A DNA stretch of 64,000 nucleotides, taken from positions 1,178,001-1,242,000 of the forward strand of contig JBANAY010000004.1 of assembly GCA_037952775.1 (NCBI GenBank). Reading direction: 5' to 3'. The DNA is from Clonostachys chloroleuca. Lineage: Eukaryota; Ascomycota; Sordariomycetes; Hypocreales; Bionectriaceae. Under the pieces are notes generated by a model that saw only the letters and a program-made list of their open reading frames with translations, made no database searches and was not told the DNA's origin. Both the position numbers and the translations under genes were made by a program. Of the stretch, positions 46,447 through 58,219 are shown one piece after another. Each line of letters opens with the position of its first letter. Position 1 is the stretch's first letter.

Positions 46447-49400
46447 TCAAGCCACGCGAGTCTCCTTAGTCTCCTCACGCAGCGCTCTAAGCTGCTTTTC
46501 GAAATCCTTAGCAGTCCACTCCCAGTACGAGGTCCAGGCGCCCGCTGCGCCCGCATTGCTTGTTGCTGCTCCTGCGTTTCCGGTCACCGTTTTCATCTTC
46601 TCGCCCAGGATGAGCGTCACGCGGAGGGTGCTCTTGATGGCCTCCTCCTGCTTCTCAACCTCTTGCTTGACGGCGTTTTCCTTAAGCTTGACAGAAAGCA
46701 CAGCCCGGAATGCCTCTGCAATGGCGTCCAGTCTTCGGGCTGTCTCGTCTGGGTCAATGACCGCCAATTTCGTGATCATGAGGTTGCAGAGCTGTCTAAT
46801 ATCATTATCATCCTTAAGTCCAGCGATTACGCGATCGTAAAAGTCAATGTTGTTGATACGGCTGAATGCCGTTTCCATGAGGGCGTACAGGGTCTCGTAT
46901 GCGCTCTGTGTAGGGTGTCAGTTTAATTCACTGTTATCTCAGCTAGCAAATCGTGGGGCGGGTACCTTTCGAACTTCTAGACCATCATCAACCTTGTGCT
47001 TGAAGGGGCCAAGCATCACCTCTCTGACAAGTTCAGGCTTGATGATGGACTCTTCTAAAACGTAGGGGACCAATTTGCCCAGGCTAGGCAGTATCAGGTC
47101 TGGCTTGTTGTGGGTAGCAGAGTTGAGGGTCATCATAGCAAGTCGACGGTTCTCCAGCTCCTTGTCCTGCAGGACAGCAAGGAGCATATCCACGAGTACC
47201 TGGCGTAACATAGCATCGAAAGCCTCGTCGCTCTCAGGAAGAGTATATCGAATAGCTTGGATAGCCATGCCACGGATGCTTGGGGATTCAACAGAGAGAA
47301 GAGCCTAGAAAGAAGACAAGATACAGTCAGTAAACATTCCAATTAGTTCTAACTACACATCTGAAATTCACTTACTTGAAGCTGCGGGATGAATTCGGCC
47401 GGGTTAAGAGCCACCAGTCGGCCAGCGCACTCAGCACAAACGACCTTGTTATCAGCATCGATCGAAGCCTGGCGCAGCTTCTCCCAAATGCTAGTAGCAT
47501 AAGCCTCTACTCCAGAGGACAGGGATGAGATGGACTGTAGAATCTCCTTCAGGGACTGAATCAGCAAATACTGTGTGCTGCCACCCTCATTCATCTTGTC
47601 AAGCACCACAGGCAAGAACTCGCTGACGTTACCGGATCCCGCCCTGCCGAGTGCAAGGGCAGCCGACAAAGACACCTTGTCTGGCTCTGGTCGGAATTGG
47701 CTAAGGAAGAGCTGGGGCTTGAGCGGTGATCCGGCACCAAGACCCTTTCCTGCCTCTCCCAGAACCGCGAGAGCCAGACTGATCCGAGCCTCATCCGGCT
47801 GGTTAGCATTGTTGTTGAGCTCGTTGATGAAATCATCCACTGTAACTCCTACGGATCCTCCACCTGCGACAAGAAGTGTTCCTATGATCTTGCCTACAAC
47901 AGATGAATCTCCTAGGACGCTAACTTGAGTGAGGAGTCCCTTCATTAAAGGACTGCCGGAACCAGTCTTTCCGATAGCATGCATCAAGTCGAGGAGCTGG
48001 TCCAAGACAATGCTAGCATAGTTGGTCTTGAGGAGTGCGCAAAGAGCATCGATGAGTTCATTTGTGGCGACCATATCTGAGTGCTCAATGACAAGGCTAG
48101 TGAGAATGGCCAAGGCAGGTCCGAGAAGGTGGGTATCATTGTTTGTTATGGCTGGCATTAGAGACGAAACAATACCCTTGATAGTGTCCGGCTCAAGCGC
48201 GCCTGCAGCAGCTTTTGACAAGGCCAGATGCTTGAGTGCCATGATGCTTGATCCACGCAGCGCCCGATTTGCCTTCCGTAGCTGAGCAGACAATTCCAAT
48301 GCAACATCTTGAATCCAATCCCGGTCGAGCTGGTCAGGAGACTGTGCAGAAGCTGACACCTGGTCGACAGCACGGACAGCTGCCAAGCGAGTAGTCTCAT
48401 TCTTGAGCCTCTCCTGAAGAATGCCAAGAGCCGCCGCTCGCTTGTTGGCTGGCAAGAGAGCAGCGCCCTCAGGACTCGATGTGCGCGAGATGAGCACGCC
48501 CAGGGCGTGGATAGCACGCTGGCGAACTTCAGCATCAGCATCACTGGCCGATCCTCGGTCGACAATGACCTCATACAATTTGTCAAGTTCATCCTTGAAC
48601 TGTGCGCTTACACCCTTGGCTCGCGGAGGCGTGATGGTCTTAATAAGTTCCTCGACAGTCCGCACAGCCTCGCTGGATATCTTGTAGAACCGGTCATGGA
48701 CAGCAGCAGTCACAGCTGTGACAATCTTTGCAAGGAATGGCTGCAGATGCGTAGAAGAGTGCGTCTTGGAGATATCGCTGGCCAGCTTCAAAGCCGCGAC
48801 ACGAAGGGTGCTATGGGTTACAGAGGCAGACCCGCCTGCAGATGCCAATGAAGACGAAACGCTAGCAGTCGCCTGCTTGATCGCATCAGTGACAGGTCCA
48901 ATGATATCACCGAGGTGGTCAGATAGACCTCCTCTCTGAACGGAGACGATATCGTCGAGGAGGTTGATGATGGCTTGCTTGGTGGGGACGGCCTTGCCCT
49001 TGAGATGCTTCGTTGCTGCCTTGACAATTGCCGGCGTAAGCTTGGCAAGGTCTGTTTGCGGTCCGCTCAGGGGGGCCTTTTCCTGAGTAGGCGACGCGAT
49101 TCCTGCAAGGGGCTGAGATGGGGCTACAATACTGCTCTGCCTTCTCCTCTTCCTACTGATGGGCATCTGGGCAACCATATCATCCTCCAAATCATCTAGT
49201 GATTCGGCAATGTGAAGTCCTTCACCCGTCTTTCGGATCAGCAGAGACAATGTGGAGATCACCTCCAGCCTCACATTCTCTTCTCTTTCATCAATCTTCT
49301 TTATCAGTGGGGTCGCTGTTTGGCCGTATAGAACGCCATTCTCCAGCAAGTCACCACTACCTCGTGTAGCAATCAGGGTATAGATGGTCTTGACCGCACA

Positions 49401-50725
49401 TCTGCGCACCTTCCAACTAGCGTCGTCGTCGTCATCCTCAAATCCGTCATCGTCGTCGAATTCGTCATCCTCATCTTCCTCGGCCTCCTCGTCTTCGTCC
49501 ATATCCGTATCATCGTCATCCACTGCGTAATTAGGATCATACTTGAGATATCGAAGGCATGCGGCAATCATGTCATCAGTAAACGGCTTGGTCTCCTGGG
49601 GGCAAGAGGCCAAGTAGGCTTCGAGGGCAATTAGCGCCGCTTCGCGGACTTCGTTAAAGTCCTGGCCAAGATCATCACCATCGCTCAGCTGCTCCAGGTG
49701 AACCTGCAGCTCCTCCTCATTCAAGGCCTTGAGAATAAATGGTGCGGTCTCCGAGATATGAGGGGCGAATCGAGAAGGAATGGACCGGGCCATGCTACCC
49801 AAGATGGAAATATATAGGCGTCGGGTTACTGGGCTCAGCTTCCGGCCAAGGCCTTCTGTGATTCTCCGGACAACACCCACAAGATGGCTCTCTGTGAGGT
49901 ATACGGCGAGCATGGAAATAGCTACAACAGCTCGCTTCTTGACAACCGAGCCGCCCTTCTCGTTCTCGAGGAGGGCGATGACAATTTCCTGCATGGCCTC
50001 GACCTCCACAGGTTGCAGCATTGGGCCGAAGCACCGCACAACCTCGATGAGAACGTCTACTGACTCAGCGTTGAGGTCCCCCTCGTTCTGAAGCATGCCC
50101 TCGGGAACTGGGGGCAGATCAATATGTGCTGTGCTGGGCTGCCTGCCGCCGGGGCCGATAAGGCGGGGTATAAGCACTCGGCTCACGGCATTGTATGCTT
50201 CCTGTACATCCTGTGTCGTGGGCAAGCCGGGCACCGGTCGAGGTAGGGCAATGATGACTTGTCGCAGGGCGAGAGATGGAACGGCATTGTCGACAGAGTT
50301 CTTAAGCTTCAGCAACGACAGTTTCTCGATCATCGGCGCAATAATGGGGGTGGGACCTTGGAAACGAGAGGACCCAGGCTATTTCTCTCGCAAAACAGGC
50401 TATTAGCAATACCATTCGAGAACAATGCTATGGAGTACCAGCAGTAATAACTCAGGGTGTGAGGCCGGAGGTAACACCGTACGTACCACTTGATTGCCAA
50501 ATTTTGGACCTCGCCGTTCTGGTCATCCAAGGCCTTGACGATGTTGTCGACAGTCCTCGCTGCAATATTGTAGTCATGGTGAAGAAAATCGGGCTTAGCG
50601 TTTGTCAAAACCTGCAGGAGATCGTTCAAGCTCATGAATCGGAAGTCGGGATCAGCATCATTGAGCTTGGAAATCAAGGTCATGACCGCCTGGGGGGTCG
50701 CAAGCGGAACTGATGAAGTTGCCAT
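46447..50725 (-). CDS. CAND1: CAND1/TIP120 cullin exchange factor; apparent 1-nt frame break near the N-terminus
   Basis: Exons 50725-50487, 50378-47376, 47304-46966 and 46905-46447. HEAT-repeat protein of about 1346 aa. The start MATSSVPLATPQAVMTLISK and the following repeats match CAND1. The junction of exons 1-2 gives AIKCLGPLVSKVPPP; the next conserved residues, IIAPMIEKLSLLKLKNSVDN, are in another frame after a C5 run (plus G5, 50346-50350), and one more C joins them. A very acidic insert (residues about 325-360, mostly Asp/Glu) interrupts one repeat; animal CAND1 has a shorter acidic loop. The TIP120 C-terminal domain ends in exon 4. CAND1 strips and exchanges F-box modules on cullin ligases. 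In Aspergillus nidulans it is split into two genes; here it is single. Confidence 0.95.
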
Positions 50726-51505
50726 GGCGAGCGATGGAAGAAGCAAGGTCTAAGTGGCAGAAAGAAGTACCAGACCTATGAGCCCTCCACAGAACTTTCA
50801 GTCTCTGGCGGAATCAAGAGCTTGGCCAGATGCTATGTGAAAGGAAATGGCATTCACGCTCATCGCGTGGTTAGAGGTGGGGATTTGAAGGTTGATATAC
50901 AAGCTCCGAGAGCTGGGCCTTGCTGGGCTGCTGGGCTACTGTGCTGCCTGCCCACCGAGCTAGCTGTGCCCCTCCACTCCACCTGTGCTCCACCGGCCGC
51001 TCTTTCTCTCACTGTCCGAACAATCTTTCGGATTTACCGTTTCTCCGGCTCCGCCAGGCAGGCACGTTCACTTATGGGAAGGAACCACTTTAGTTATTCA
51101 CTTGAGGAATGAGGTATTCAAGTTATCTCCCGTGTAAATACCATATATTCGGTAATATAGCAATAAATATCAATGCGTGGCGAACCCAATCTCACGCATA
51201 ATTCTCTGTCCGAGCTTACTGACTAATGAAATCCCCCTTCTTTTCCGTACATCAAGCGTGTCTCAAGAAAACAAAAGATAGAAACGAGCGCAAACAAAAA
51301 TTAATGAAATAGAAGTATAAGATGAAGTAATAAAGGCTACTGCCCGATGAGAAACGCCGCGCCAACCCCTTCGCAAGGGTATCATGATAAGAATAAAGGG
51401 GGGAATAACAAACCGCTCAACTCCATGTGAGCAGTAGGTAGACGTCTCAGGAGAAAGAATATCCAAAAAGAAGAAGAAATCTAAGAGGCCCAGATATATA
51501 CACTT
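50726..51505. other. Spacer upstream of CAND1 and 3' of the DNF3-type gene
   Basis: 780 bp. The CAND1-proximal part is CT-rich; the part near 51100-51350 is AT-rich 3' flank. No other gene. Confidence 0.55.
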
Positions 51506-54500
51506 CTACGGGTCCTCTTGGATCGGAGCCTGTCTGGTCCCCTTTCCATAACGAGATTGTCTGTGTGAGTTGGAAGCCGCCCAAGACTCCTCGTCAGCCT
51601 GTGCACTGCTTCCGCGTCCAACATTTTGCATTTCCATGACCTCGACTCCGTTTTTAGATGAGTAAGCCTTCCTCTCAATGGCTTTGGCTGAGTCTGCGTC
51701 CTTTTCGATGCGCTGCATGAGGTCTTGGTCTGTGGGGAAGTAGACTCGTCGAATAGACTGGACGACCAGTTCAACCACAACAAGTGTCGCCAGCGAGAGC
51801 AAAACGGTAACCCACCAACTTAGCTGTCGTCCAAAGTTGTGGATGAATGTGTCATGGACAGCGTATATGTTGCCCACAGCATACATCTCCGACAGAATGC
51901 AAAGCCACATGAACCATCCAGCCACGGTAATAAAAAAGCAGAAAAAGATGACAACGGATTTGGAATGCGTCTCCAACATACTAGCACACAGCACAAATTA
52001 GTCTCGGATCATTATACGCAACCAAGGAGCCATTGATAAAGACACTTACAAAAGCTTGATGTTGATGAACATAACTGATATGGTAAAGCAGGCCACACCC
52101 ATGGAGTACAGGCTGTCGTCATTATTGAACAGTCTCAGTCGGTATTCTGCCCATACTGGAAAGAAGTTGATAACACTGCCGATGGCGCCCATGGTAGCCC
52201 AGCCAAAGTATTGAGGATAGTTGAAGCCAAGGTTCTTTTGTCCGAAAGTGTAAAGTTCAGGAACAGCAAGAAGGGTGTCTTGAGACAGGTCCTTATCAAA
52301 AATTGCCGGGATAATGACAGCCAGCGAAGTGAAAAGAACGTTGAACACCGTCAAACTCCAAGACTCGTACAGCGAGGTTCCCGTATAAGCATTCCAGCGC
52401 TGAAAGTGCGCCTGCACAATGTAGAACAAAATTTCTTTCCAAAATGTTGCAAGCACATACTTGCCAGTCCGAAGGTAGTTCCATCTGCCGTGAACAAAGA
52501 GCAGTCTTTGCAGGAATCGGAATTGCGCAATAGCGTAGTCGGCAATTCTGGAGGCCTGCAGACCTTCTCGACCCGAGATACCAACACCGACATGTGCCTC
52601 GAGAATCATACCAATATCGTTGGCACCATCACCAATAGCCAGGGTCATCGTCTTGGGCACATATCGTCGGATAGACTTGACCAAGTGTGCCTTTTGGGAA
52701 GGTGATGCACGACAGCAAATAACTGAATCAACCAGGATCACAAGGTCATAAAACAAAACAGCAAGTTCTTCGTCATCGTCAATTGTAGCAAGAGTCTGAC
52801 CGTCAATAACAAGCACCGAATGCGGGACCTGCTCACGCCCCACTGCGTTGATGGAATCAGTCATGGCCTGGTGCAAGTTACCCTCGGTGGAATCGAGAAC
52901 ATAAAGTTCAGACACAGGTGTGCACAAGCGCGCCGAGTGGGCAATTTCAATGGCAGTCTCGCGCTTATCTCCCGTAAGCATCCAGACTTTGATGCTCGCG
53001 CGACGCAGCTTATCAATGGTTTCAGGTACTCCCTCCTGGAGCTTATCCTCAATAGCGGTGGCCCCAGCAAGCTCAAGATTCTGTTCAATCATCTCGCTTG
53101 CATCATCCATCTTTTGCCGTCGGTCGTTGAGGCTGGTCTCGGCCTCTCGGTAGATTTCTTTCCACTCATTGTACGCGCTCTGGTCAATGTATCGATAACC
53201 GAAGAGAAGAGTTCTCAAACCCTCTGACGCAAAAGCGTCAATGTGCTCAAAGCATCGCTCAAAGATGGCGGTCTCGCTAGCCGCGAGGGTCTCATCAATG
53301 CGAGGGTCGTGGCCATCGTGGGTAACCGCTCGTCCAAAGCTTTCCCGGCGATCCTCTGAATATCTCTCAGCATCTTGAGAAAGGCGGAGACTAGCCCTCC
53401 ATCCCTCGGCGCGGCTGGCATTGAAACTATCCTGCCCCTGCATGCTTTCCCGAGCTGTGCTTCGTCTCTTAAGAGCCCTGCCTTGTTCGTCGGTTTTCCG
53501 TAGACTCATTCTTCGGCCGATATCCGTTGCCGTCTTTTGAGCAGCTTGTTTCTGCCTAAGCCGTGCAATAATGACGTTGTCGGCACCCTTGCAGAGCACA
53601 CACAGGCGACCATCAGGCATCCGGACAATGATTGACATTCTCTTTCTCTTACTTGTGAACTCAATCACGTCAAGCGTCTCATACACTTCAGTGCGTACGG
53701 ACCCGTCCGGGTTAGTGACCTGCAGTTTGATGGAGTTCGAAGGGCGGTCAATTAACAGATATCCCAAGTCGCGAGCAGCTTCGACGAGCGCAAGCTCATC
53801 CGGCGATGCTGCTTGGAATCCAATCTCGCCCTTTTCGTCAACCTCGGGCAAGCAGGTGTGGCAGAGTGCAATGCACAGAATGAAGTGCTTGACCTTCTGA
53901 GAGAAGATGGTGTTTGGATGCCGACGGACATAATCTAGGATCTCTTCGGTCTTCATCTCTTGCTGTTGGTCGAGATGCACAGATGATCTCCACTGAGATC
54001 GGGATGTCGATCTCCTAATAGCGCCAGGTCTTTCGTTCTCGCGGCCATCTATAGTCTTGGCTTTGCCTCTGTCCTCCTTCTGCATGGCCATCTTCCTGAT
54101 ATCTTCCTCCTCTTCCTTCTGCAAATCCATGTCATGAAGGGCAGCCACGCCAGCAACACTGAGTTTACGGAACCGCATTATGTTTTCCGTCAACGTTCCT
54201 GTCTTATCTGAGAAGATATATTTGATCTGTCCCAGATCCTCCAGAATCGTGGTGGTGTTGGCAACCATTGGCGTATTCGAAACGGGATCGTACATCTCTG
54301 GGTCTTGCATATTGAAAAACTGTCCTATCTTTACGATTTCCAAGCTGATATACAGAGAGAGGGGGATCAGCGTGTTAAACATGATCAGATACCCGAAGAA
54401 GATCTCTGTAGCAGATACGCCACCATCATAAAGCACTTGGCCGCTGGGGAGCCGTTGAAAAATGTAGAAGGCATTCTTCTCGTTAGGATCTTTCCAGAGG

Positions 54501-55972
54501 AAGTATCCAACCGTGAGGCCCATGGAAAGCATCATGACCATGAAGATTTGGAAGAGAACCATTTTGTTCACGATCGACTGCATCGCAGGCTTCTTCGCCT
54601 TGACATTTTTGTTGGCGTTCATGCGAATCTTGCATTCTTCTCCAGTGTTGATGACCAGGCCAATAGCCAGTGAGATATTTCGGAGGGTGGAACCACGGAG
54701 GACAACATTGTTGTGCGTTAATGGAAGAGACTCGCCGTCGACTGTAGCCTTGCCGTCATAGCTATAAAGATCAAGATTCGGGTCCTCGGATACGACCTCG
54801 GCCCTTGTAGAGATGAGGCCGTTCAGGGTATTGCATCTCTCAACAAAAAGCGGGCAGGCCTGCTTGCTCTTGAGGTTCGTCTCACCATCGAGGGCCATGG
54901 TGTCGACATAGGCGATCCCGTTGGGTCCGGAAGCGTACAGCAGGGCAATGTCGGCAGGTAGGCCCTCGTTGCGGCGGAGCCGGACAACATCACCAACTTG
55001 GACGTGCTGCCATTGCACTGGCATCCATTCATCTCCCTCAAATGCAGCCGTCGCATGGTCCCTTCGCTCTTGAAGTTTCTCATCCACCGGTTTTCCATTC
55101 TTCCAGCCTCGCCCGCTGAACTTCTTTGGCCGGTTGGCAGAGTTCTTCCTGACGCCGTGAGCAAGAACCCACACGGTAGTGCGGTTCTCGACCTTGTCCA
55201 GCTCGTATCGGCGCCAATCGTCGTACCCTTCCTTGAGCATACTAAACGCAATGAAACAGGAAAGGGGCACAATAGTCGTCCACCTTCCAACAGTACTGAG
55301 TCCCGGGATCACCTGGATGATACCTATCACCATCAGGTAGAAGTTACCAAGCTTGCTAAACTGATAGATCAACTGCCCGGGAACAAACGAGAAGATGGTA
55401 TATCGACTGGAGCGGATAAAATTATTGATATAGGGCTTATTACTGCGCTCGTCAATAAGGCCCGAGTTTCCCACCTCATCCGGGTTGAGGGGGATGTGCC
55501 GGCCATCCTTGGAAGATGGCAGCGGCTTGCGACGGAGGATGGTCTCGATGATAATGAGCTGCCACCAGGCTGCGATTCGTGCTTTGAGCTTGTCCTTCCA
55601 GCTCTCGCGGGCCAATCTCTTGTTCTTGTTCTTCTTCGCCCTGGCCCTCCTGATCGACTCGCGAATGTCCCTCCGGACAAAGGCCTTCATGCCCGCCGTG
55701 AAGCTGCTCGGCGTACGGCCATTGTCATAGTCGGTGTTGACGGACTTGCTCGCATCCGGGATAGGGGACTCGGCAGCAGCGCCGTAGGGAGCCATCGAGT
55801 CTCGCGATTGGGTGTCGAAGGGCCGATGTTGGCGCTGGCTGGCGGGCGAGGCCCCAGCCTGAGGCTGTCGATCGGATGGCGGGATGGACAGGATGGCTTC
55901 GAGGGATTCGCTATGAGGAAGGTGGCCGGGTTGCCAATGTCGGGAACTATCGCGTCTTGACGACTCAGACAT
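51506..55972 (-). CDS. DNF3: P4-type ATPase, phospholipid flippase of the Dnf3 subgroup
   Basis: Two exons, 55972-52050 and 51980-51506, with a 69-nt intron; 1465 aa. The in-frame extension above 55972 has no ATG. After about 130 disordered residues comes the flippase core. NNFIRSSRYTIFSFVPGQLI and VPLSCFIAFSMLKEGYDDWR are much closer to yeast Dnf3 than to Drs2 or Dnf1. The actuator motif is DGETNLKSK, the phosphorylation motif SDKTGTLTEN, the ATP-binding KGADNVI and the hinge motif GDGANDIGMI. Ten membrane spans are expected. The second exon carries the last four spans and a cytosolic tail with YFPTDQDLMQRIEKD. Flippases move phosphatidylserine or phosphatidylethanolamine to the cytosolic leaflet of Golgi/endosomal membranes. 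The nucleotide-binding domain has a long Arg/Ser-rich insert (residues about 790-860). Confidence 0.94.
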
Positions 55973-58219
55973 ATAGGAGCACCGATGGGCTTCAGAGCGC
56001 TTATACGGGGTCACAAAAGCTGTACCAAGGGAGGCCGGTCTGTCGGACCGCGCAGGTCAGGATCTCCGTCGTTCGTCCAGTGCATCCGCCCTACGGGATG
56101 ATTATGTTATCTTGGTGTATTTAATACAAAAGATGAAATTGCGGAATTGGGTGTCCGACAGGCAATAAGAATGCTGGCAGCAGCAAAACCAAGGAGGAGA
56201 AACAGCTATTGAAGGACGCTTGATGCGAGCGAGACACCACCCAGTTCAGCTCTGGAGTCTAGATCGTGGCCGTTCTGGCGGCCTTGATTGGCAGGTACGC
56301 CAACTGTCCCCGGCCTCTCCACCGCCCTACTGTATCTCTGTCCATGTACGCCATAACTCCAAGCCATCGCCCCACATTGGGTCCTGCACAAGGGGCTCTC
56401 TGGGGGGCAGTTGTAGGAGCTTCGGGCCCCGAGGACCGTCCCATCTCAATTGAACTCGACCAGCACAGCGTGGCGCAGCTGCACTCGTATCGCTGTGGGT
56501 TTGCTGTCCAACATTCAATGTGGGATGGAAGCCAAGCAATGCCCACATGGCCGGCACCCTGGATTCAATTCAATTCGTTCGCATGCAACCACCTTGCGAC
56601 ACCGTTGGCGCTTCCTCATACGCAACACCTTAGCTCACACGCCAGCGGCGAATACCTACGTCGCCCTCCACCCTGCCTGGCACTCGTAGTGTAGCTCCTC
56701 AATATAACACCAACTGAAATTCTGGTCTTGCGTCCTCGCAGCGTCCCAACGTAATGCGCCATCTGTCTTGGAATTGAAGGCAGCGGCACAGATGCTGTAA
56801 GCGCTTGCTCGTTATAAGAGTCGGTAGGGCCCTTGCTTACTGAGTTTGGCACAATCATGGTTTGGCAGTACGTGTCCCGGCCAGGCTAAGCCTCCTTCTC
56901 CAGTCAGGCAGCACAGCCGACGTTCAGATGACGGGCGGCGATGGTACTCGTCTGTCTCCAGGTCGGAAAGGATTCCAGCTAAGGTACCACCACCGCCGCT
57001 TGGAGTCATCAGTGTTTCACCCGATTCTGCTGATGCCCGAACATATCACTACTGTTGTACAGGACAGTGTCTTCTCGTATTCCGAACACTTAATGCCCAG
57101 TCGAGAGATTGTATCGCAAACGGCGAATCAGTAGTATCGTTCAACAAGACACATATGTGGCATATAAGGAGCTAGTAGAGTACTATGTCCGGCCATCGCT
57201 ATGCAATTCTTGAATCTGAGCATTAATAATCATCCAATTATAAGCACGCAAATCACATAATGGAACAAGAGAGGGACAAGCTGAATAAGACAAAAAACCA
57301 CAATACGCCGAATTTTTTAGACACAGTTACTACTTGAATACCCAACTAAGATCCCTGAGAACCGTATTATCATATCAAACCAGAATCCACTGGCTCCGTG
57401 TGAATGCGACTTCTCCTGTTGTGCGTTGCGCTTGCTCGACCGATCTCTCAGTTAACAAGCACCCCAAACACTTCCCCTTAGTTGACACATTCGAGAGATG
57501 TATCTCAACCTCTCCATAGAGTGTCCTCATTAGACCCAAAGACCCTTTTATAGATGAAAGAAAAAAGCCTCCTGGGCTTTTCGCATGTATTCAGGCATGA
57601 TCGCAAAAGGAAAAAAGAGCAGGATAGAGAAAAAAGCATCCTCGTCTCTTTGAATATATGCTCGCGGAATTATTAAATCTTGAAGAGCTACGCGGTGGTC
57701 GGGCGAGCTCTTCATAGACAAGTATTTGGCATCGGAAAAAATGAACATATAACCAAATAATAAACCACCAAAAAAATATGAAAAAGATGTGGTCGACAGG
57801 CGAATGGCGAAAATCAAACATCGAAACATTGCCGGAAACAATGGAAAGAAATCAAGTGAAATTGGCGTAAGAATAGAGGAAATAAGCCAAGAACTCAGGC
57901 ATGAAGAAATGAAGAGAAAAATAGTAAATGAGTACGATCGCTGTACCGGACATGCATGACCGATATTGAAGAAGGGCATTGTCATGCAGATTCGTCAGGG
58001 CCGTAGCAAAAGAACTTGCGGGAGCCAACTAATAGTTGCCCAACTTGAAGAGAAGTGTTGGTATTGAGCTGAAGAAATTCCCCAGCTAAGAGCAGAAAGG
58101 TTCCCAGATCCCCGTGGTATATATCGTCCAAAACGCCATGCAGCACCAGAGCCTCCGGATCCGAGGCGGTCATATCCACACCTAGATCCAAGGTATACAA
58201 AATTTAAGCCACCCACAGT
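55973..58219. other. Intergenic: DNF3-type promoter and homeobox gene 3' flank
   Basis: About 2.25 kb. The right half (57200-58200) is A-rich on the plus strand, compatible with a long 3' UTR of the homeobox gene. A minus-strand frame at 57548-57985 (about 145 codons, Phe/Ser/Leu-rich) arises from that A-rich sequence and is not considered a gene. Confidence 0.5.

Noticed and set aside
56266..56694. Plus-strand frame of about 142 codons
   Set aside because: Starts with GTG and overlaps comparable frames on the other strand; no family features.
57548..57985. Minus-strand hydrophobic frame of about 145 codons
   Set aside because: Arises from an A-rich plus-strand stretch at the 3' side of the homeobox gene; Phe/Ser/Leu-rich composition is what such sequence gives in any case, and no family is recognised.
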